Below are positions 1 through 9,678 of a DNA stretch of 64,000 nt, in pieces. Both the position numbers and the translations under genes were made by a program. Under the pieces are notes generated by a model. The model did no database searches. It was given only the letters and a program-made list of their open reading frames with translations, and was not told the origin of the DNA. The stretch's first letter is position 1; the number at the start of each line of letters is the position of its first letter. The DNA is taken from assembly GCF_001894825.1 (NCBI RefSeq), contig NZ_BCWY01000011.1, forward strand, positions 62,001 to 126,000, written 5' to 3'. Source of the DNA: Rhodococcus jostii NBRC 16295. GTDB lineage: Bacteria > Actinomycetota > Actinomycetes > Mycobacteriales > Mycobacteriaceae.

Positions 1-2
1 CG

Positions 3-722
3 GTGGCCGCGGTGCGAGTTCTGATGCGGCGCAAGCTGGCCTGGCGGGAACTGCTGGACCAGGCCTGGCGGATCGCGTCGGTCACGTCGGCGCCCGCCCT
101 GCTGCTGATGATCCCCATCGGAGTACTCATCGCCGTCACGATCGGCAGCCTCGCCGGGCAGCTCGGCGCCGAGGGGTACACCGGGGCGGTGGTCGGGTTC
201 GTGATCGTCGGGCAGGCCTCCGCCCTGGTGTGCGCGCTGATGCTGGCCGGGGTCGGAGGGTCCGCGATCTGTGCCGACCTCGGCTCGCGCACGATCCGCG
301 AAGAGGTCGAGGCCATGGAGGTCCTCGGGCTCAACGTGATCGAGCGGCTCGTGGTCCCGCGAGTGCTCGCGGCAGTAATCGTCGGCGTCGCACTGTGCGC
401 GATGGTCACCGCCGTCGGAGTGTCGGCCTGCTTCCTCTTCCAGGTGGTCGTCCAGAACAGTTCGGCGGGAAGCTTTCTCACCGCGCTGTCCCAGTACACG
501 CGGTTGTCGGACTTCGTGGTCGCCCTCGTCAAATCGATGGCGTTCGCGGTGACGTCGGCGCTCGTCGCCAGTTTCAAGGGGCTGCACGCCAAGGGCGGGC
601 CCAGGGGTGTCGCCGACGCCGTCAACGAGGCCGTGGTGCTCGCGTTCATCCTCGTCTTCATCGTCAACACCGTGCTCAGTCAGCTCTATTCCGTTCTCGT
701 CGTCCCGGTAGGTGGTTACTGA
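3..722 (+). CDS. YrbE/MlaE-family permease A of an Mce operon (probably 5'-truncated)
   Basis: Integral membrane permease of an Mce lipid import system, the counterpart of MlaE; it pairs with the next gene to form the inner-membrane channel driven by an MceG-type ATPase encoded elsewhere. The visible 239 residues hold the hydrophobic MlaE fold, including the REEVEAMEVLG cytoplasmic motif near residue 100 typical of the family. Family members are usually about 250-265 residues and carry some 20 more N-terminal residues, so the GTG at base 3 is probably internal and the true start lies left of the window. The stop overlaps the next start by one base (TGATG), which implies translational coupling. 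Confidence 0.88.
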   Translation: MAAVRVLMRRKLAWRELLDQAWRIASVTSAPALLLMIPIGVLIAVTIGSLAGQLGAEGYTGAVVGFVIVGQASALVCALMLAGVGGSAICADLGSRTIREEVEAMEVLGLNVIERLVVPRVLAAVIVGVALCAMVTAVGVSACFLFQVVVQNSSAGSFLTALSQYTRLSDFVVALVKSMAFAVTSALVASFKGLHAKGGPRGVADAVNEAVVLAFILVFIVNTVLSQLYSVLVVPVGGY

Positions 723-1582
723 TGGTCGTGAGCACCCGATGGCCTGCCGCGCACTGGGTGAGGGCCCGGGCCCGCCAGCCCCTCGACCTGATGACGGGGC
801 TGGGCCGGGAATTCACGTTCTACGGCAGTGTGATCGCCGGAGTTCCCCTCGCGGTCGTGAAGTACTGGCGGCACATCATGCGTCAGATCGGCGACATCAG
901 TTTCGGCGGTGCCACGCTGCTCGCCGGCGGCGGCGCGATCGGTGTCGTCTTCGCGATGTCCGCCGTCGCCGCGACGCAGGTGGGCATCGAGGGACTGCGG
1001 GGGCTGGACCTGCTCGGCATGGGGTCCCTGTCCGGGCTGCTGTCGGCGATCCTCAACACCCGTGAACTCGCGCCCGTGATCGCCAGCATCGCGCTGGCGG
1101 CGAAGGTCGGGACCGGGTTCACGGCACAGCTCGGCGCCATGCGCATCTCGGAGGAGATCAGTGCGCTCGACGCCATGGCGATCCGGTCGCTGCCGTTCCT
1201 CGCCAGCACACGACTCGTCTCGTGCCTGATCTGTGTGGTGCCGCTGTACGTCGTCGGGCTGCTGTCGTCCTACCTGGCTTCACGGCTGGTGATCGTCACG
1301 TTCAGCGGGCAGTCGGCCGGAACCTACGACTACTACTTCCACCTCATGCTCACCCCCACCGACGTCGTGTACTCGTTCGTCAAGGCCGTCGTGTTCGCGA
1401 CGATCATCGCGCTCGTCCATTGCTCGTACGGGTATCACGCGTACGGCGGCCCCGAGGGGGTCGGCCGTGCGGCCGGACGCGCCTTGCGTACCAGCATCCT
1501 CGCCATCGGCATCGTCGACCTGCTGCTGACGCTCTCGCTGTGGGGCCTCGTCCCGTCCGCCCCCGCACTGGGGTTGCCGTGA
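722..1582 (+). CDS. YrbE/MlaE-family permease B of the Mce operon
   Basis: Second permease subunit of the Mce transporter, 286 residues. It starts at the ATG overlapping the upstream stop and ends one base into the mceA-like gene. The protein has a polar N-terminus, then several hydrophobic segments and the conserved EEISALDAMAI stretch that corresponds to the EEVEAMEVLG motif of subunit A. YrbEA/YrbEB pairs preceding six mce genes are the standard architecture of actinobacterial mce operons. The substrate cannot be read from the sequence; characterised Mce systems move steroids, fatty acids or other lipids. Confidence 0.9.
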   Translation: MVVSTRWPAAHWVRARARQPLDLMTGLGREFTFYGSVIAGVPLAVVKYWRHIMRQIGDISFGGATLLAGGGAIGVVFAMSAVAATQVGIEGLRGLDLLGMGSLSGLLSAILNTRELAPVIASIALAAKVGTGFTAQLGAMRISEEISALDAMAIRSLPFLASTRLVSCLICVVPLYVVGLLSSYLASRLVIVTFSGQSAGTYDYYFHLMLTPTDVVYSFVKAVVFATIIALVHCSYGYHAYGGPEGVGRAAGRALRTSILAIGIVDLLLTLSLWGLVPSAPALGLP

Positions 1583-2634
1583 TGCGCGGGCGCCCGGGGG
1601 GACCGGGCACCGGCGCACTCGCCGTGCGGGGGGTGATCGGAGTGGGCGTCCTGATCGTGGGATCGGCATTGCTGGTCGGTGTCGGTACCGGTGCGATCGT
1701 CACCGATCCCGTGGTGACAGCGACGCTTCCGGCCGACGCCGGTGCCGTGAAGTCGCACACCACGGTGTCCTACAAGGGGGCGACCGTCGGAACCGTGTCG
1801 AGTGTCGACGCCGGAATGAGCGAGACGGGCATGGACATCAGCCTCCGCCCGGAACAGATGCGTCACATCCCTGCATCCGTCCAGGTGCGGGTCGTGCCCC
1901 GCACTCTGTTCGGCGACCAGACCGTCGAGCTGGTGTCGACCGCCGGAACCGGCGGCGCCCGACTCGAGGCCGGCGCGCGGCTGCAACCCGACACCTCGGC
2001 CGAGACCGTCCAGATGTACGACCTGTACTCGAAGGTCTACGACATGCTGTCGCGGGTGAAGCCCGAGCAGATGCAGGCCGCGCTCAGCGCCGTCGCCGAC
2101 GCGTTGCGCGGCCGCGGTGAGCAACTGGGGCGCACCATCGACAGCCTCCACACGGTGGCGACGTCGACCGCGCCTCTCGCCGATTCGGTCGCGGAGCGGG
2201 CGCCGCAGATCGCCCGGATCAGTGAGCAGCTGGCGGCGGCCGCACCGGACGTCCTCGCCACCATGGACGCCGCGGTGTCTCTCTCGAACACTCTCGTCGA
2301 GAACACCGACAGCTTCACCGGTTTCCTCGCCGCCTCGCTCGTCGTGTCGAGGAACTCCGGCGAGGTCCTGGAACAGAACGCGGACAACATGATCGCGGTG
2401 GCACTGAACGTCTCGCCGACCCTGGGCACCATGGCGAGCAAGTCCGATCTGCTGCGGGCCACCCTCGACGAGGCAGGCCCGTTCGGCGAGGCCGGCGCCG
2501 CCGTCTTCTCCACCGGCAAGTTCGCGGTCCGCGTTGCCGCGGACCTGTCCAACCCGCGGCCCTACACCTCGGCCGACTGCCCGCAGTATCCCGGCGTGGA
2601 CGGACCGAACTGCGGGGGAGGTGGCGGAGGATGA
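1582..2634 (+). CDS. Mce family protein, MceA position
   Basis: First of six Mce substrate-binding subunits, 350 residues. An N-terminal transmembrane helix (about residues 13-38) anchors the protein outside the cytoplasmic membrane. The MCE domain follows (about 45-120; YKGATVGTVSSVD motif), then a long helical region likely to form the periplasmic tube. It ends in a Cys followed by a run of Gly residues. The chosen ATG overlaps the upstream stop by one base; longer reading frames to the left lie inside the permease gene. The next gene overlaps by 4 bases (ATGA). Confidence 0.88.
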   Translation: MRGRPGGPGTGALAVRGVIGVGVLIVGSALLVGVGTGAIVTDPVVTATLPADAGAVKSHTTVSYKGATVGTVSSVDAGMSETGMDISLRPEQMRHIPASVQVRVVPRTLFGDQTVELVSTAGTGGARLEAGARLQPDTSAETVQMYDLYSKVYDMLSRVKPEQMQAALSAVADALRGRGEQLGRTIDSLHTVATSTAPLADSVAERAPQIARISEQLAAAAPDVLATMDAAVSLSNTLVENTDSFTGFLAASLVVSRNSGEVLEQNADNMIAVALNVSPTLGTMASKSDLLRATLDEAGPFGEAGAAVFSTGKFAVRVAADLSNPRPYTSADCPQYPGVDGPNCGGGGGG

Positions 2635-3653
2635 GCGTCCGGAACTCGGCAATCAAACTGGCGGTCTTCGCCGTCTTCGGCATCCTCTCGGCAGTGCTCG
2701 TGGTGAACACTCTGCGAGTGCCGGTCGAGGGACAGACCCTCACGTACAAGGCGTTGTTCACCGACGCCCAGGGTGTCACTCCCGGCAGCGACGTCACCAT
2801 CGCCGGTGTGCGGGTGGGACGTGTCGATTCGATCGACATCGTCGACGGCGACGGCGACGCCGGAAGTGCCACCGCCCTGGTGGACTTCGAGGTGCAGCGC
2901 GATCAGGAACTTCCCGCCGACACCACTGTCGCCATCCGATACGGCGACCTGCTGGGGGTCCGGTATCTCGATCTCGCCGCCGGGCCGTCGGGCGAGGGCA
3001 CGCTCGAGGAGGGCGACACGATCCCGCTCGACCGAACGTCGCCCGCACTCGATCTCACCAGTCTGTTCAACGGATTCAAGCCACTGTTCGACGCCATCGA
3101 CCCGAAACAGGTCAACGCACTCGCCACCGAAGTCGTCGCCGTGTTCGACGGCAGGAAGACGAGCATGGAAACTCTGCTGCGCAGGGTGGCGGACGTCACC
3201 GGCAACCTGGCGAATCATGATCAGCTGATCGGTGATCTCATCCGAAACCTCGAGGTGGTGGTGGGAACGGCCGCGGCGCGGGGCCCCGAGCTGTCCCACC
3301 TCGTCGACAGCCTTACCCAGTTCACCGGAATGCTCGCCGAGAACAACGAGGTTCTCATGGACACCCTCGATCAGAGTGCGGCGGTGAGCCGCTCGGCGCT
3401 GCAGATCGTGGACGGCCGCGTTCCGGAGCTCAGCCGCACCGTGAAACAGCTCGATTCGCTGACGGGGTCGATGTTGGGCGCCAATCCGGAATTCGATCAC
3501 CTGATGGTGGCCATGCCGGAATTCTTCTCGTCCGTCGACCGTTCGGGCTCGTACGGCTCGTGGCTCAACATCTACCTGTGCACCTTCATCGTCAACGTCG
3601 ACGGTCGCGAAGGCGCCCTCGGTCCCGACCTGCATTCGAGGTACTGCCAATGA
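2631..3653 (+). CDS. Mce family protein, MceB position
   Basis: Mce subunit of 340 residues with an N-terminal membrane helix (about residues 8-25), an MCE domain (about 35-115, with the GVRVGRVDSIDIVDGDGD segment and RYGDLLGVRYLDL) and a helical tail. It starts at the ATG inside an ATGA overlap with the MceA gene and ends in another ATGA overlap, so all six mce genes are translationally linked. It probably forms part of a hetero-hexameric Mce tunnel with its neighbours. Confidence 0.88.
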   Translation: MSVRNSAIKLAVFAVFGILSAVLVVNTLRVPVEGQTLTYKALFTDAQGVTPGSDVTIAGVRVGRVDSIDIVDGDGDAGSATALVDFEVQRDQELPADTTVAIRYGDLLGVRYLDLAAGPSGEGTLEEGDTIPLDRTSPALDLTSLFNGFKPLFDAIDPKQVNALATEVVAVFDGRKTSMETLLRRVADVTGNLANHDQLIGDLIRNLEVVVGTAAARGPELSHLVDSLTQFTGMLAENNEVLMDTLDQSAAVSRSALQIVDGRVPELSRTVKQLDSLTGSMLGANPEFDHLMVAMPEFFSSVDRSGSYGSWLNIYLCTFIVNVDGREGALGPDLHSRYCQ

Positions 3654-4690
3654 GTGTCACCGCGAAGGTGCGCGACGTCTGGGACTCGCTGGCCGGAAAT
3701 CAGCGGGTGCGGCCGGTCAACCCGCTGATCGTCGGAATCGCAGGAATTCTCGCGGCGACGCTGGCGCTGGCGCTTGTTCTGGTGATTCCGCGGGTGAGCT
3801 TCGCCGTGCGGACCGACGGCTACACGGCCGAACTCGCGAACGCCGCGGGCCTGACCGATTCGGACTACGTGTACGTGGCGGGTGTCCCCGCCGGCCGGGT
3901 GACGGCAGTGGACCTGGCGGGCGATCACGTGGTCGTGCACTTCCGGCTCGACGGTGAACGTCACCTCGGATCGACGACGTCCGCTGGGGTGAAGCTGTCG
4001 ACCATCCTCGGCAAGCGGTATCTGGACGTGGCGCCGTCGGGGCCGGGAGATCTGGGGGACGACGGGGTGATTCCACTCCGCCGCACCAGCGTTCCGTACT
4101 CGCTCGACGACATCGGGTCGTCCGCGATCGAGACGGCGGACGAACTCGACCTCGGGGGGCTGCAGAAGATGCTCGCTGTCGTGACGGACACGGTGCCGCA
4201 GGACGCGAATCTCAACCGGGAGGCGCTGGCGGGTGTGAGTGCGGCGTCCGCGATCCTGGCGAAGAACGCCGATCAGGTCACGCAACTGCTCGACAGCTCG
4301 CGGACCCTCACGGACGTGCTGGTCGGTCAGCAGGATCAGCTCACCACCCTGCTCGGTAACGCGGACGTCGTGATGAACACACTCGCCACCCGGCGTGCGG
4401 CCATCCGCCAGATGGTCGACGATCTCCAGGCGCTCGTCGCGCAGGCATCCCAGTTCCTGGGCGAGAACACCGCCGAGCTGGATTCACTGCTCGCGAACGC
4501 GAGACAGGTGACGGACCGGCTGCAGGCGAACCTCGCGAACCTGGACGCGCTGCTGACCACGGGTGCACCGGCTGCGAGGGCACTCGTGAACGCGACCGGG
4601 ACCGGCGACTGGGCCGACGTCTCGGCGCCGTCGGCCGTGATCGCCGACAACCTGCTCTGCGTCGTCGGGCTGATCACGGGGTGCTCGTGA
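3650..4690 (+). CDS. Mce family protein, MceC position
   Basis: Mce subunit, 346 residues. The open frame extends further left, but the ATG at 3650 forms the same 4-base ATGA overlap seen throughout this operon and gives the usual short cytoplasmic N-terminus before the membrane helix (about residues 25-48). The MCE domain (about 50-130) contains the AGVPAGRVTAVDLAG and LGKRYLDVAPSG segments. A long helical C-terminal half follows and ends at a short Cys-containing tail. Confidence 0.87.
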   Translation: MSVTAKVRDVWDSLAGNQRVRPVNPLIVGIAGILAATLALALVLVIPRVSFAVRTDGYTAELANAAGLTDSDYVYVAGVPAGRVTAVDLAGDHVVVHFRLDGERHLGSTTSAGVKLSTILGKRYLDVAPSGPGDLGDDGVIPLRRTSVPYSLDDIGSSAIETADELDLGGLQKMLAVVTDTVPQDANLNREALAGVSAASAILAKNADQVTQLLDSSRTLTDVLVGQQDQLTTLLGNADVVMNTLATRRAAIRQMVDDLQALVAQASQFLGENTAELDSLLANARQVTDRLQANLANLDALLTTGAPAARALVNATGTGDWADVSAPSAVIADNLLCVVGLITGCS

Positions 4691-5778
4691 ACGCGGGCAT
4701 CGCGCGCAGGGCCGCCGGGATCGGCGGCGTGCTCGCCCTCGTGGTGGCGATCGTCGTGGCCGGCTGGCTGTTGATCTTCCGCACGTCGTCCATCGTCGTG
4801 CATTCCGAATTCGCCTACGTCAACGGCGTGTTCCCCGGCACCAAGGTCTCGGTGCTCGGGGTTCCGGTGGGCACCGTCGAGGCGGTCGAGCCGAGAGGCG
4901 CGACGGTGATGGTCACGATGTCCGTAGCGTCGGACGTCGTGCTGCCCGCGGACGCAAACGCGTACGTGCTGGTGACGTCCGCGATCGGTGAACGCTTCGT
5001 CGAACTCGGACCCGCATACACCGGCGGCCCGGTGTTCGAGAGTGGGCAGACCATTCCACCTGAACGCAGTCATTCGCCCATCACCTGGGACCAGCTGATG
5101 GACAGCGTAGACACCGTCGTCACGGCGCTCGGCCCGGACGGAGGCGACGCCGGCGCCGCGATCTCCGCTGCCGCCGCGTCCACGGATGGCCTCGGTCCCG
5201 CGATGAACGACGCCATCCGCACACTGTCGCAGGCGAGTTCGGTGATCGCAGGCAACAGCGCGGACGTCGGCGCGCTCGTCGACAACCTCGAGGTACTCGT
5301 GAACACGATCTCGTCGCGTCAGGCGCAGGTCGATTCACTCGCCGGTTCGCTCACCGCGATCGGCGACGAGTTCGCCGGCCAGCAGTTCGCGATCGGCGAC
5401 ACGGTGAACCAGTTGTCCGCGCTCCTGAACCAGATCGACCAACTCGTGTCCGCCAGGGGCGGCGACGTCGCCGCCGGCATCGACAACCTCGCCGGAGTGA
5501 GTGAAGTGCTGCAGAGGCACGACACCGACCTCGCCGAGATCATGGACCTGGTGCCCTTGCTGATCGACAACATCCAACGTGCGGTCACTCCGGACCAGCG
5601 TGCCCGTATCCGACTGAACATCTCCACGAACCTGGCGCAGGCCGAGCCGACGTCCCCGCTCTGCGCGGTAGTCGATCCGGTCCTCTGCCGCGGAGCGGGA
5701 ATCACCAACCCGATTCAGTTTCCGCCCAGCATGTCCGACCCGTTCGGGCTGCGCGAACTCATGGTCGGAGGACGATGA
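4687..5778 (+). CDS. Mce family protein, MceD position
   Basis: Mce subunit, about 363 residues. The GTG at 4687 is preferred because it gives a GTGA overlap with the MceC stop like the other junctions; a GTG two codons earlier (4681) is also possible. A membrane helix (about residues 10-32) is followed by an MCE domain (VLGVPVGTVEAVEPRG) and a helical region. The C-terminal part has Cys residues (LCAVVDPVLCRG) that could form a disulfide outside the membrane; this is inference. Confidence 0.87.
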   Translation: MNAGIARRAAGIGGVLALVVAIVVAGWLLIFRTSSIVVHSEFAYVNGVFPGTKVSVLGVPVGTVEAVEPRGATVMVTMSVASDVVLPADANAYVLVTSAIGERFVELGPAYTGGPVFESGQTIPPERSHSPITWDQLMDSVDTVVTALGPDGGDAGAAISAAAASTDGLGPAMNDAIRTLSQASSVIAGNSADVGALVDNLEVLVNTISSRQAQVDSLAGSLTAIGDEFAGQQFAIGDTVNQLSALLNQIDQLVSARGGDVAAGIDNLAGVSEVLQRHDTDLAEIMDLVPLLIDNIQRAVTPDQRARIRLNISTNLAQAEPTSPLCAVVDPVLCRGAGITNPIQFPPSMSDPFGLRELMVGGR

Positions 5779-6824
5779 CGATCCGGACGAGAACGAAGTT
5801 GCTGACGTCGGCGCTGATCGTCGGTGTGACGCTGCCCGCCGCAGGGTGTTCGCTGAGCCTGCAGGAACTGTCGGTGGGCCGTTCGCCGGACGGTTCGTCG
5901 TATCGGATTTCCGCGCAGTTCGACGGAGTCGATCGCGTCGTCCCCGGAGCCGAGGTCCGGGTGGGTCAGGAGGTCGTGGGTCGCGTCTCGGACGTGTCGA
6001 CCCGGGACTTCACCGCGCAGATCGAGATGCGGATCCGCGACGACGTCCCGATACCGCGGGATGCGACGGCCCGCATCGAATTGCCCACGGCCCTCGGCAA
6101 TCCCTTCGTCCGACTCGACATCGGGGACGCGGCCGGCGCGCCGATGAGCGAGGGCGACACCATCCCGCTGGACCGGACGTCACGTGGTCCCGACATCGAG
6201 AGCGGCCTGGCCGCGCTGGCCACCGTGCTGAACGGCAGCGGCATCGACCAGATGCACGCCATCATGAACGAATTGACCGTCGCCTTCACGGGCCGCTCGG
6301 ACAAGGTCCGGGAACTGGTGGACATGCTGAACGACACGCTGGGGGTAGTCGACGACCACCGGGACGAACTCGACCGGGCGATGGTGGCGTCCAACGACTT
6401 CGCGGCGGAACTCGCTGCCGGGCAACCGACCCTCGACCGCGCGATGACCGGCCTGGCGCCGGCGGTGGATCTCCTGGTGTCGCAACGAGACCAGATCGTC
6501 GCACTGATGGGGGAGGCGTCCCGTCTCAGCCGCGAGGCGCAACACGTCCTCGGCAGCGCGGGCTCCGAATTGTCGGCCGAGATCAGCGACGCGGGGGCCG
6601 TGGTCGCGGCACTCGACGGGTTCGAGTCGCAACTCGCGCCGACATTGAATTCGGTGGCGACGTTCCTCGGTGGGTTCGCCGCGGCCACACCCGGCGACTA
6701 CACGACGTTCGACGGCACGTTCGACGTCACCGCCGTCATCGCCAAGCTGCTCACCGGATCGGCGCCGCTCGAGGTGCCGGAAGCCCGCACGTTGCCCGAG
6801 GTACTCCGCGGAGGCGTCCGATGA
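5775..6824 (+). CDS. Mce family lipoprotein, MceE position (LprK type)
   Basis: Mce subunit predicted to be lipid-anchored rather than helix-anchored. The N-terminus has a basic region, a hydrophobic stretch and a lipobox ending at Cys25 (LPAAGC). An MCE domain (RVGQEVVGRVSDVS) and a helical tail follow; total length 349 residues. In characterised mce operons the fifth gene is the lipoprotein (LprK/Lpr family), so the position agrees. ATGA overlaps with both neighbours indicate coupled translation. Confidence 0.9.
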   Translation: MTIRTRTKLLTSALIVGVTLPAAGCSLSLQELSVGRSPDGSSYRISAQFDGVDRVVPGAEVRVGQEVVGRVSDVSTRDFTAQIEMRIRDDVPIPRDATARIELPTALGNPFVRLDIGDAAGAPMSEGDTIPLDRTSRGPDIESGLAALATVLNGSGIDQMHAIMNELTVAFTGRSDKVRELVDMLNDTLGVVDDHRDELDRAMVASNDFAAELAAGQPTLDRAMTGLAPAVDLLVSQRDQIVALMGEASRLSREAQHVLGSAGSELSAEISDAGAVVAALDGFESQLAPTLNSVATFLGGFAAATPGDYTTFDGTFDVTAVIAKLLTGSAPLEVPEARTLPEVLRGGVR

Positions 6825-8008
6825 TGACACGTCACGTGGTGGCGCAACTCGTCCTGTTCCTCGTGATCTCGATCGCCGCGATGCTGTTCGGGTTGCGGTA
6901 CGTCACCGGTCCGGACACGTTCGGAAGTCCCATTCACCTGAGCGCCCGGCTCGACCACGCCGCCGGACTCGCCCAGGGAGCGTCCGTCAATTATCGCGGC
7001 GTCGGAGTGGGCACGATCAGCTCCGTCGACGTGAACCCCGAAGGGACGGGCGTCGTCCTCGGCATCGAACTGCATCCCGGTACGCAGGTGCCTGCCGGTT
7101 CGACCGCGAAGATCACCACCGAGAACGCGATCGGCATCCAGGCGCTCGACATGATGCCCGACGGCGCGGACCCGCCGTACCTCGCGGACGGAGACGTCGT
7201 CGAGGTTCCGGAGGAGGGAATCCCGCGCTCGCTCGACGCGACCCTCGTCGAGACGACGGACCTCGTGAACTCGATGGACGTCACCGCTCTGTCTTCGCTG
7301 GCCGACACGTTCGGCACGGCCTTCGGGGGCACGGGACCCGACCTGCAGAACCTGCTCGACGGTTCCGCCGAGATCGCCCGGACACTCGAAACCCGCACCG
7401 ACGCACTGTCGACCATCGTGAACAAGGGCATGCCGCTCCTGGACACGGCGGACGGCCTCACCGCCGCTCTGCCGGAATCGGCGAGCACCGCGCGGAACGT
7501 CCTCGAGCAATTGCGGGCCCATGACTCCGCCCTCGTCGACCTGCTCGCACGCTCGCCGCAGACGATGGCGAGCCTGGACGCGTTGCTGTCGGGAAATCGG
7601 GACTCACTGGGCGCACTGATGGCGAATCTGGTTCTCCCCACCCGGATAGTCGGTGACCGCACACCGTCCCTCGACTACGGCCTGACGATCATGCCCGGCG
7701 CACTGCCGAAGATCGCATCGATCGAGAAGGGCGGCCTCGCGGACCTACTCCTGGTCGGAACGCAGGGGCCGATGTGCGTGTACGACGCCCCTCGCCGTCT
7801 GGTGACCGACGCGGAACCGAGTCAGCCCGCCCTGGATTGGACGTGCCAGTCGGAGCAGTACCTGGAGCAGCGGGGTGCCGTGAATGTTCCACGACCCGAC
7901 GACCTGGGTCAGGAGAACGCGACGAGGAACGGCGGTGTCTACGGACCACCGGCTGCAGACGATCCGCTGGTGATCGAGCCACCACTCACGGGGCACACCC
8001 CGCGCTAG
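6821..8008 (+). CDS. Mce family protein, MceF position
   Basis: Last Mce subunit, 395 residues. Two adjacent ATGs (6821 and 6824) are possible starts. An N-terminal membrane helix (about residues 5-25) precedes an MCE domain (VNYRGVGVGTISSVDVNPEG) and a long helical region. The C-terminal part carries two Cys residues (GPMCVYD and DWTCQSEQ) and an acidic, proline-rich end. No Mce-associated membrane (Mas/Mam) genes follow: the next gene is convergent and only 9 bases away. Confidence 0.88.
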   Translation: MMTRHVVAQLVLFLVISIAAMLFGLRYVTGPDTFGSPIHLSARLDHAAGLAQGASVNYRGVGVGTISSVDVNPEGTGVVLGIELHPGTQVPAGSTAKITTENAIGIQALDMMPDGADPPYLADGDVVEVPEEGIPRSLDATLVETTDLVNSMDVTALSSLADTFGTAFGGTGPDLQNLLDGSAEIARTLETRTDALSTIVNKGMPLLDTADGLTAALPESASTARNVLEQLRAHDSALVDLLARSPQTMASLDALLSGNRDSLGALMANLVLPTRIVGDRTPSLDYGLTIMPGALPKIASIEKGGLADLLLVGTQGPMCVYDAPRRLVTDAEPSQPALDWTCQSEQYLEQRGAVNVPRPDDLGQENATRNGGVYGPPAADDPLVIEPPLTGHTPR

Positions 8009-8017
8009 GTGCGGTCG

Positions 8018-8866
8018 CTACGCCGGGGTGCCTGCGGCCCGGCGATAGCCGCGCACCGCGGGGTAGGTGAAGATCAGCAGTCCGGCGACCGACCAGGCCA
8101 CGGCCTTGATGAGAGGTTCCGCAACGGGCCCGCCCATCGAGAGTCCCTTCATCGCGTCGATCGCACAGGACATCGGCTGGTTCTCCACGAACGGCTGCAG
8201 CCAGGTGGGGTAGGCGCCGGTGGGCACGAACCCGGAGTTGAAGAACAGCAGGAGCGTGCACAGCAGTGAGAGGAGTTCGACGAGAGGTGCCTTCGCCGAG
8301 TTGACGGCGAGTGCTGTCACCATCGTCGCGAAACTCACCCCGAACATCAGGGGCACCAGCATCAGCGCGATCCCGGCGAGAATGCCTTGGTTGAACCGGA
8401 ATCCGATGGCGAACCCGACGGCGATGATCAGCACCGTGGTGAGCGCGATCCGCACGGATTCGGCCATGAGCCGGCTGAGCAGGCCCGACGCGCGGTGGAC
8501 GGGCAGTACCCAGAACCGGCTCAGGAGCCCATCCGCCCATTCCTTCTTCAGCGACAGACCGCCCGCGATGGAACCGAACATCGCACCGACGAGGGTGATC
8601 ATCGGAACGGTCCCGAAGACGCTGTTGACCCCGGTGGCCTTGGTGATCGAGATCCCGAGCACCGCCCAGAACATCAGCAGCATGAGCGCCGGATACACGA
8701 TCGCCTGGAGCATGGTGTACGGGTCGCGGGCCCAGCGCAGCAGGAGTCGCCTGGTCTGCAGCAGGCTGTGCGAGAAGAGGGCGGCGAGGGAGTTCTCCGG
8801 GTGGGGTTCGATCACCTCGGGAAACGTCACCGTCGCCGGTGTGTCGGATCGGTATTCGGTGGTCAT
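8018..8866 (-). CDS. ABC-2 type transporter permease (DrrB-like)
   Basis: Membrane component of an ABC-2 exporter, 282 residues, with about six hydrophobic segments and a cytoplasmic N-terminus of roughly 60 residues. The ATG at 8866 gives a 4-base overlap with the upstream permease stop; a much longer frame to the right is only the shadow of that gene. It resembles the DrrB family (daunorubicin-resistance-type permeases). Together with the next two genes it forms an ATPase-permease-permease operon transcribed leftwards, convergent with the mce operon. The exported substrate is unknown. Confidence 0.85.
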   Translation of the reverse strand: MTTEYRSDTPATVTFPEVIEPHPENSLAALFSHSLLQTRRLLLRWARDPYTMLQAIVYPALMLLMFWAVLGISITKATGVNSVFGTVPMITLVGAMFGSIAGGLSLKKEWADGLLSRFWVLPVHRASGLLSRLMAESVRIALTTVLIIAVGFAIGFRFNQGILAGIALMLVPLMFGVSFATMVTALAVNSAKAPLVELLSLLCTLLLFFNSGFVPTGAYPTWLQPFVENQPMSCAIDAMKGLSMGGPVAEPLIKAVAWSVAGLLIFTYPAVRGYRRAAGTPA

Positions 8867-9678
8867 CCGCGCCTCACATTCGACCAGATCGACAACGGGA
8901 TGAAGACCAGTGCCAACCCCGCGCACCACAGCAACGTGGGTGTCAGGAGGTGGAGCGTGACGGTGCCGTCCGTCATGGCCCGCATGGACGAGGAGAACTG
9001 CGAGATCGGTTGATTCCGCACGAAGCCCTGCGCCCATTCGGGGAACTGTGTCACCGGGACGAAGCCGGAGGAGAACATGCCGAGGATCAGCTGGGGGAGC
9101 GTCAGCGCCTGACTGGTGACCTCGGGGCTCTTGGTCAGGGTGCCGAGGGCGTCCGCGCCCGTCGTGAGGGTGAACCCGATCAGCATCGCCAATCCGCAGA
9201 ATGCCGCGGTCAGCCCGAGTCCACCGGAGAACCGGAAGCCGATTGCATACCCGTAAGCGATGGCGGCGATCAGGGAGATCGTCGAGTGCACGAGCGAGGC
9301 GGTCATGCGCGCGGCCAACGGGACCCCGGCCGCGACCGGCATCGTCTGGAACCGCGAGTTCATGCCGTTCGACGCCTCGGTGGCTGCGCGGTGGGCCGCC
9401 GAGATCGCGGTGAACGCCATGGCTTGCAGGACGATGATCGGCATGACGAACTGTGCGTAATCGATGCCCTGGAACTTCATCACCAGGCGCAGCGGCAGAT
9501 AGAAACCGACAGTGAAGATCAGCGGGGCGAACACCGCGATGAAGAACTGACCGAACACCCACATCGTGTGCAGGTTCCGCTGGGACAGCGCGATCCACTG
9601 CTGGACGCTCGACGGATGCGGCCGTCGATGCCTGCCCTCGAATGTGCTCTCGAATCCGAGCTCGGCGGGGGCCGTCAC
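8863..9678 (-). CDS. ABC-2 type transporter permease (DrrB-like)
   Basis: Second ABC-2 permease of the exporter, 271 residues. Its GTG start at 9678 overlaps the ATPase stop by 4 bases (GTGA). After about 45 polar residues come hydrophobic segments and the DrrB-like signature NSRFQTMPVAAGVPLAARM. The C-terminal half contains SSGFVPVTQFPEWAQGFVRNQPIS, closely parallel to NSGFVPTGAYPTWLQPFVENQPMS in the neighbouring permease. The two are therefore paralogues and probably heterodimerise. Confidence 0.85.
   Translation of the reverse strand: MTAPAELGFESTFEGRHRRPHPSSVQQWIALSQRNLHTMWVFGQFFIAVFAPLIFTVGFYLPLRLVMKFQGIDYAQFVMPIIVLQAMAFTAISAAHRAATEASNGMNSRFQTMPVAAGVPLAARMTASLVHSTISLIAAIAYGYAIGFRFSGGLGLTAAFCGLAMLIGFTLTTGADALGTLTKSPEVTSQALTLPQLILGMFSSGFVPVTQFPEWAQGFVRNQPISQFSSSMRAMTDGTVTLHLLTPTLLWCAGLALVFIPLSIWSNVRRG

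Noticed and set aside
5846..6820. Long plus-strand frame running into mceF
   Set aside because: Arg-rich shadow of the MceE gene; real homology starts at the mceF ATG 6821.
8867..9598. Long N-terminal extension of the second ABC permease
   Set aside because: Arg/His-rich shadow of the first permease; the ATG at 8866 gives a normal start with a 4-base overlap.
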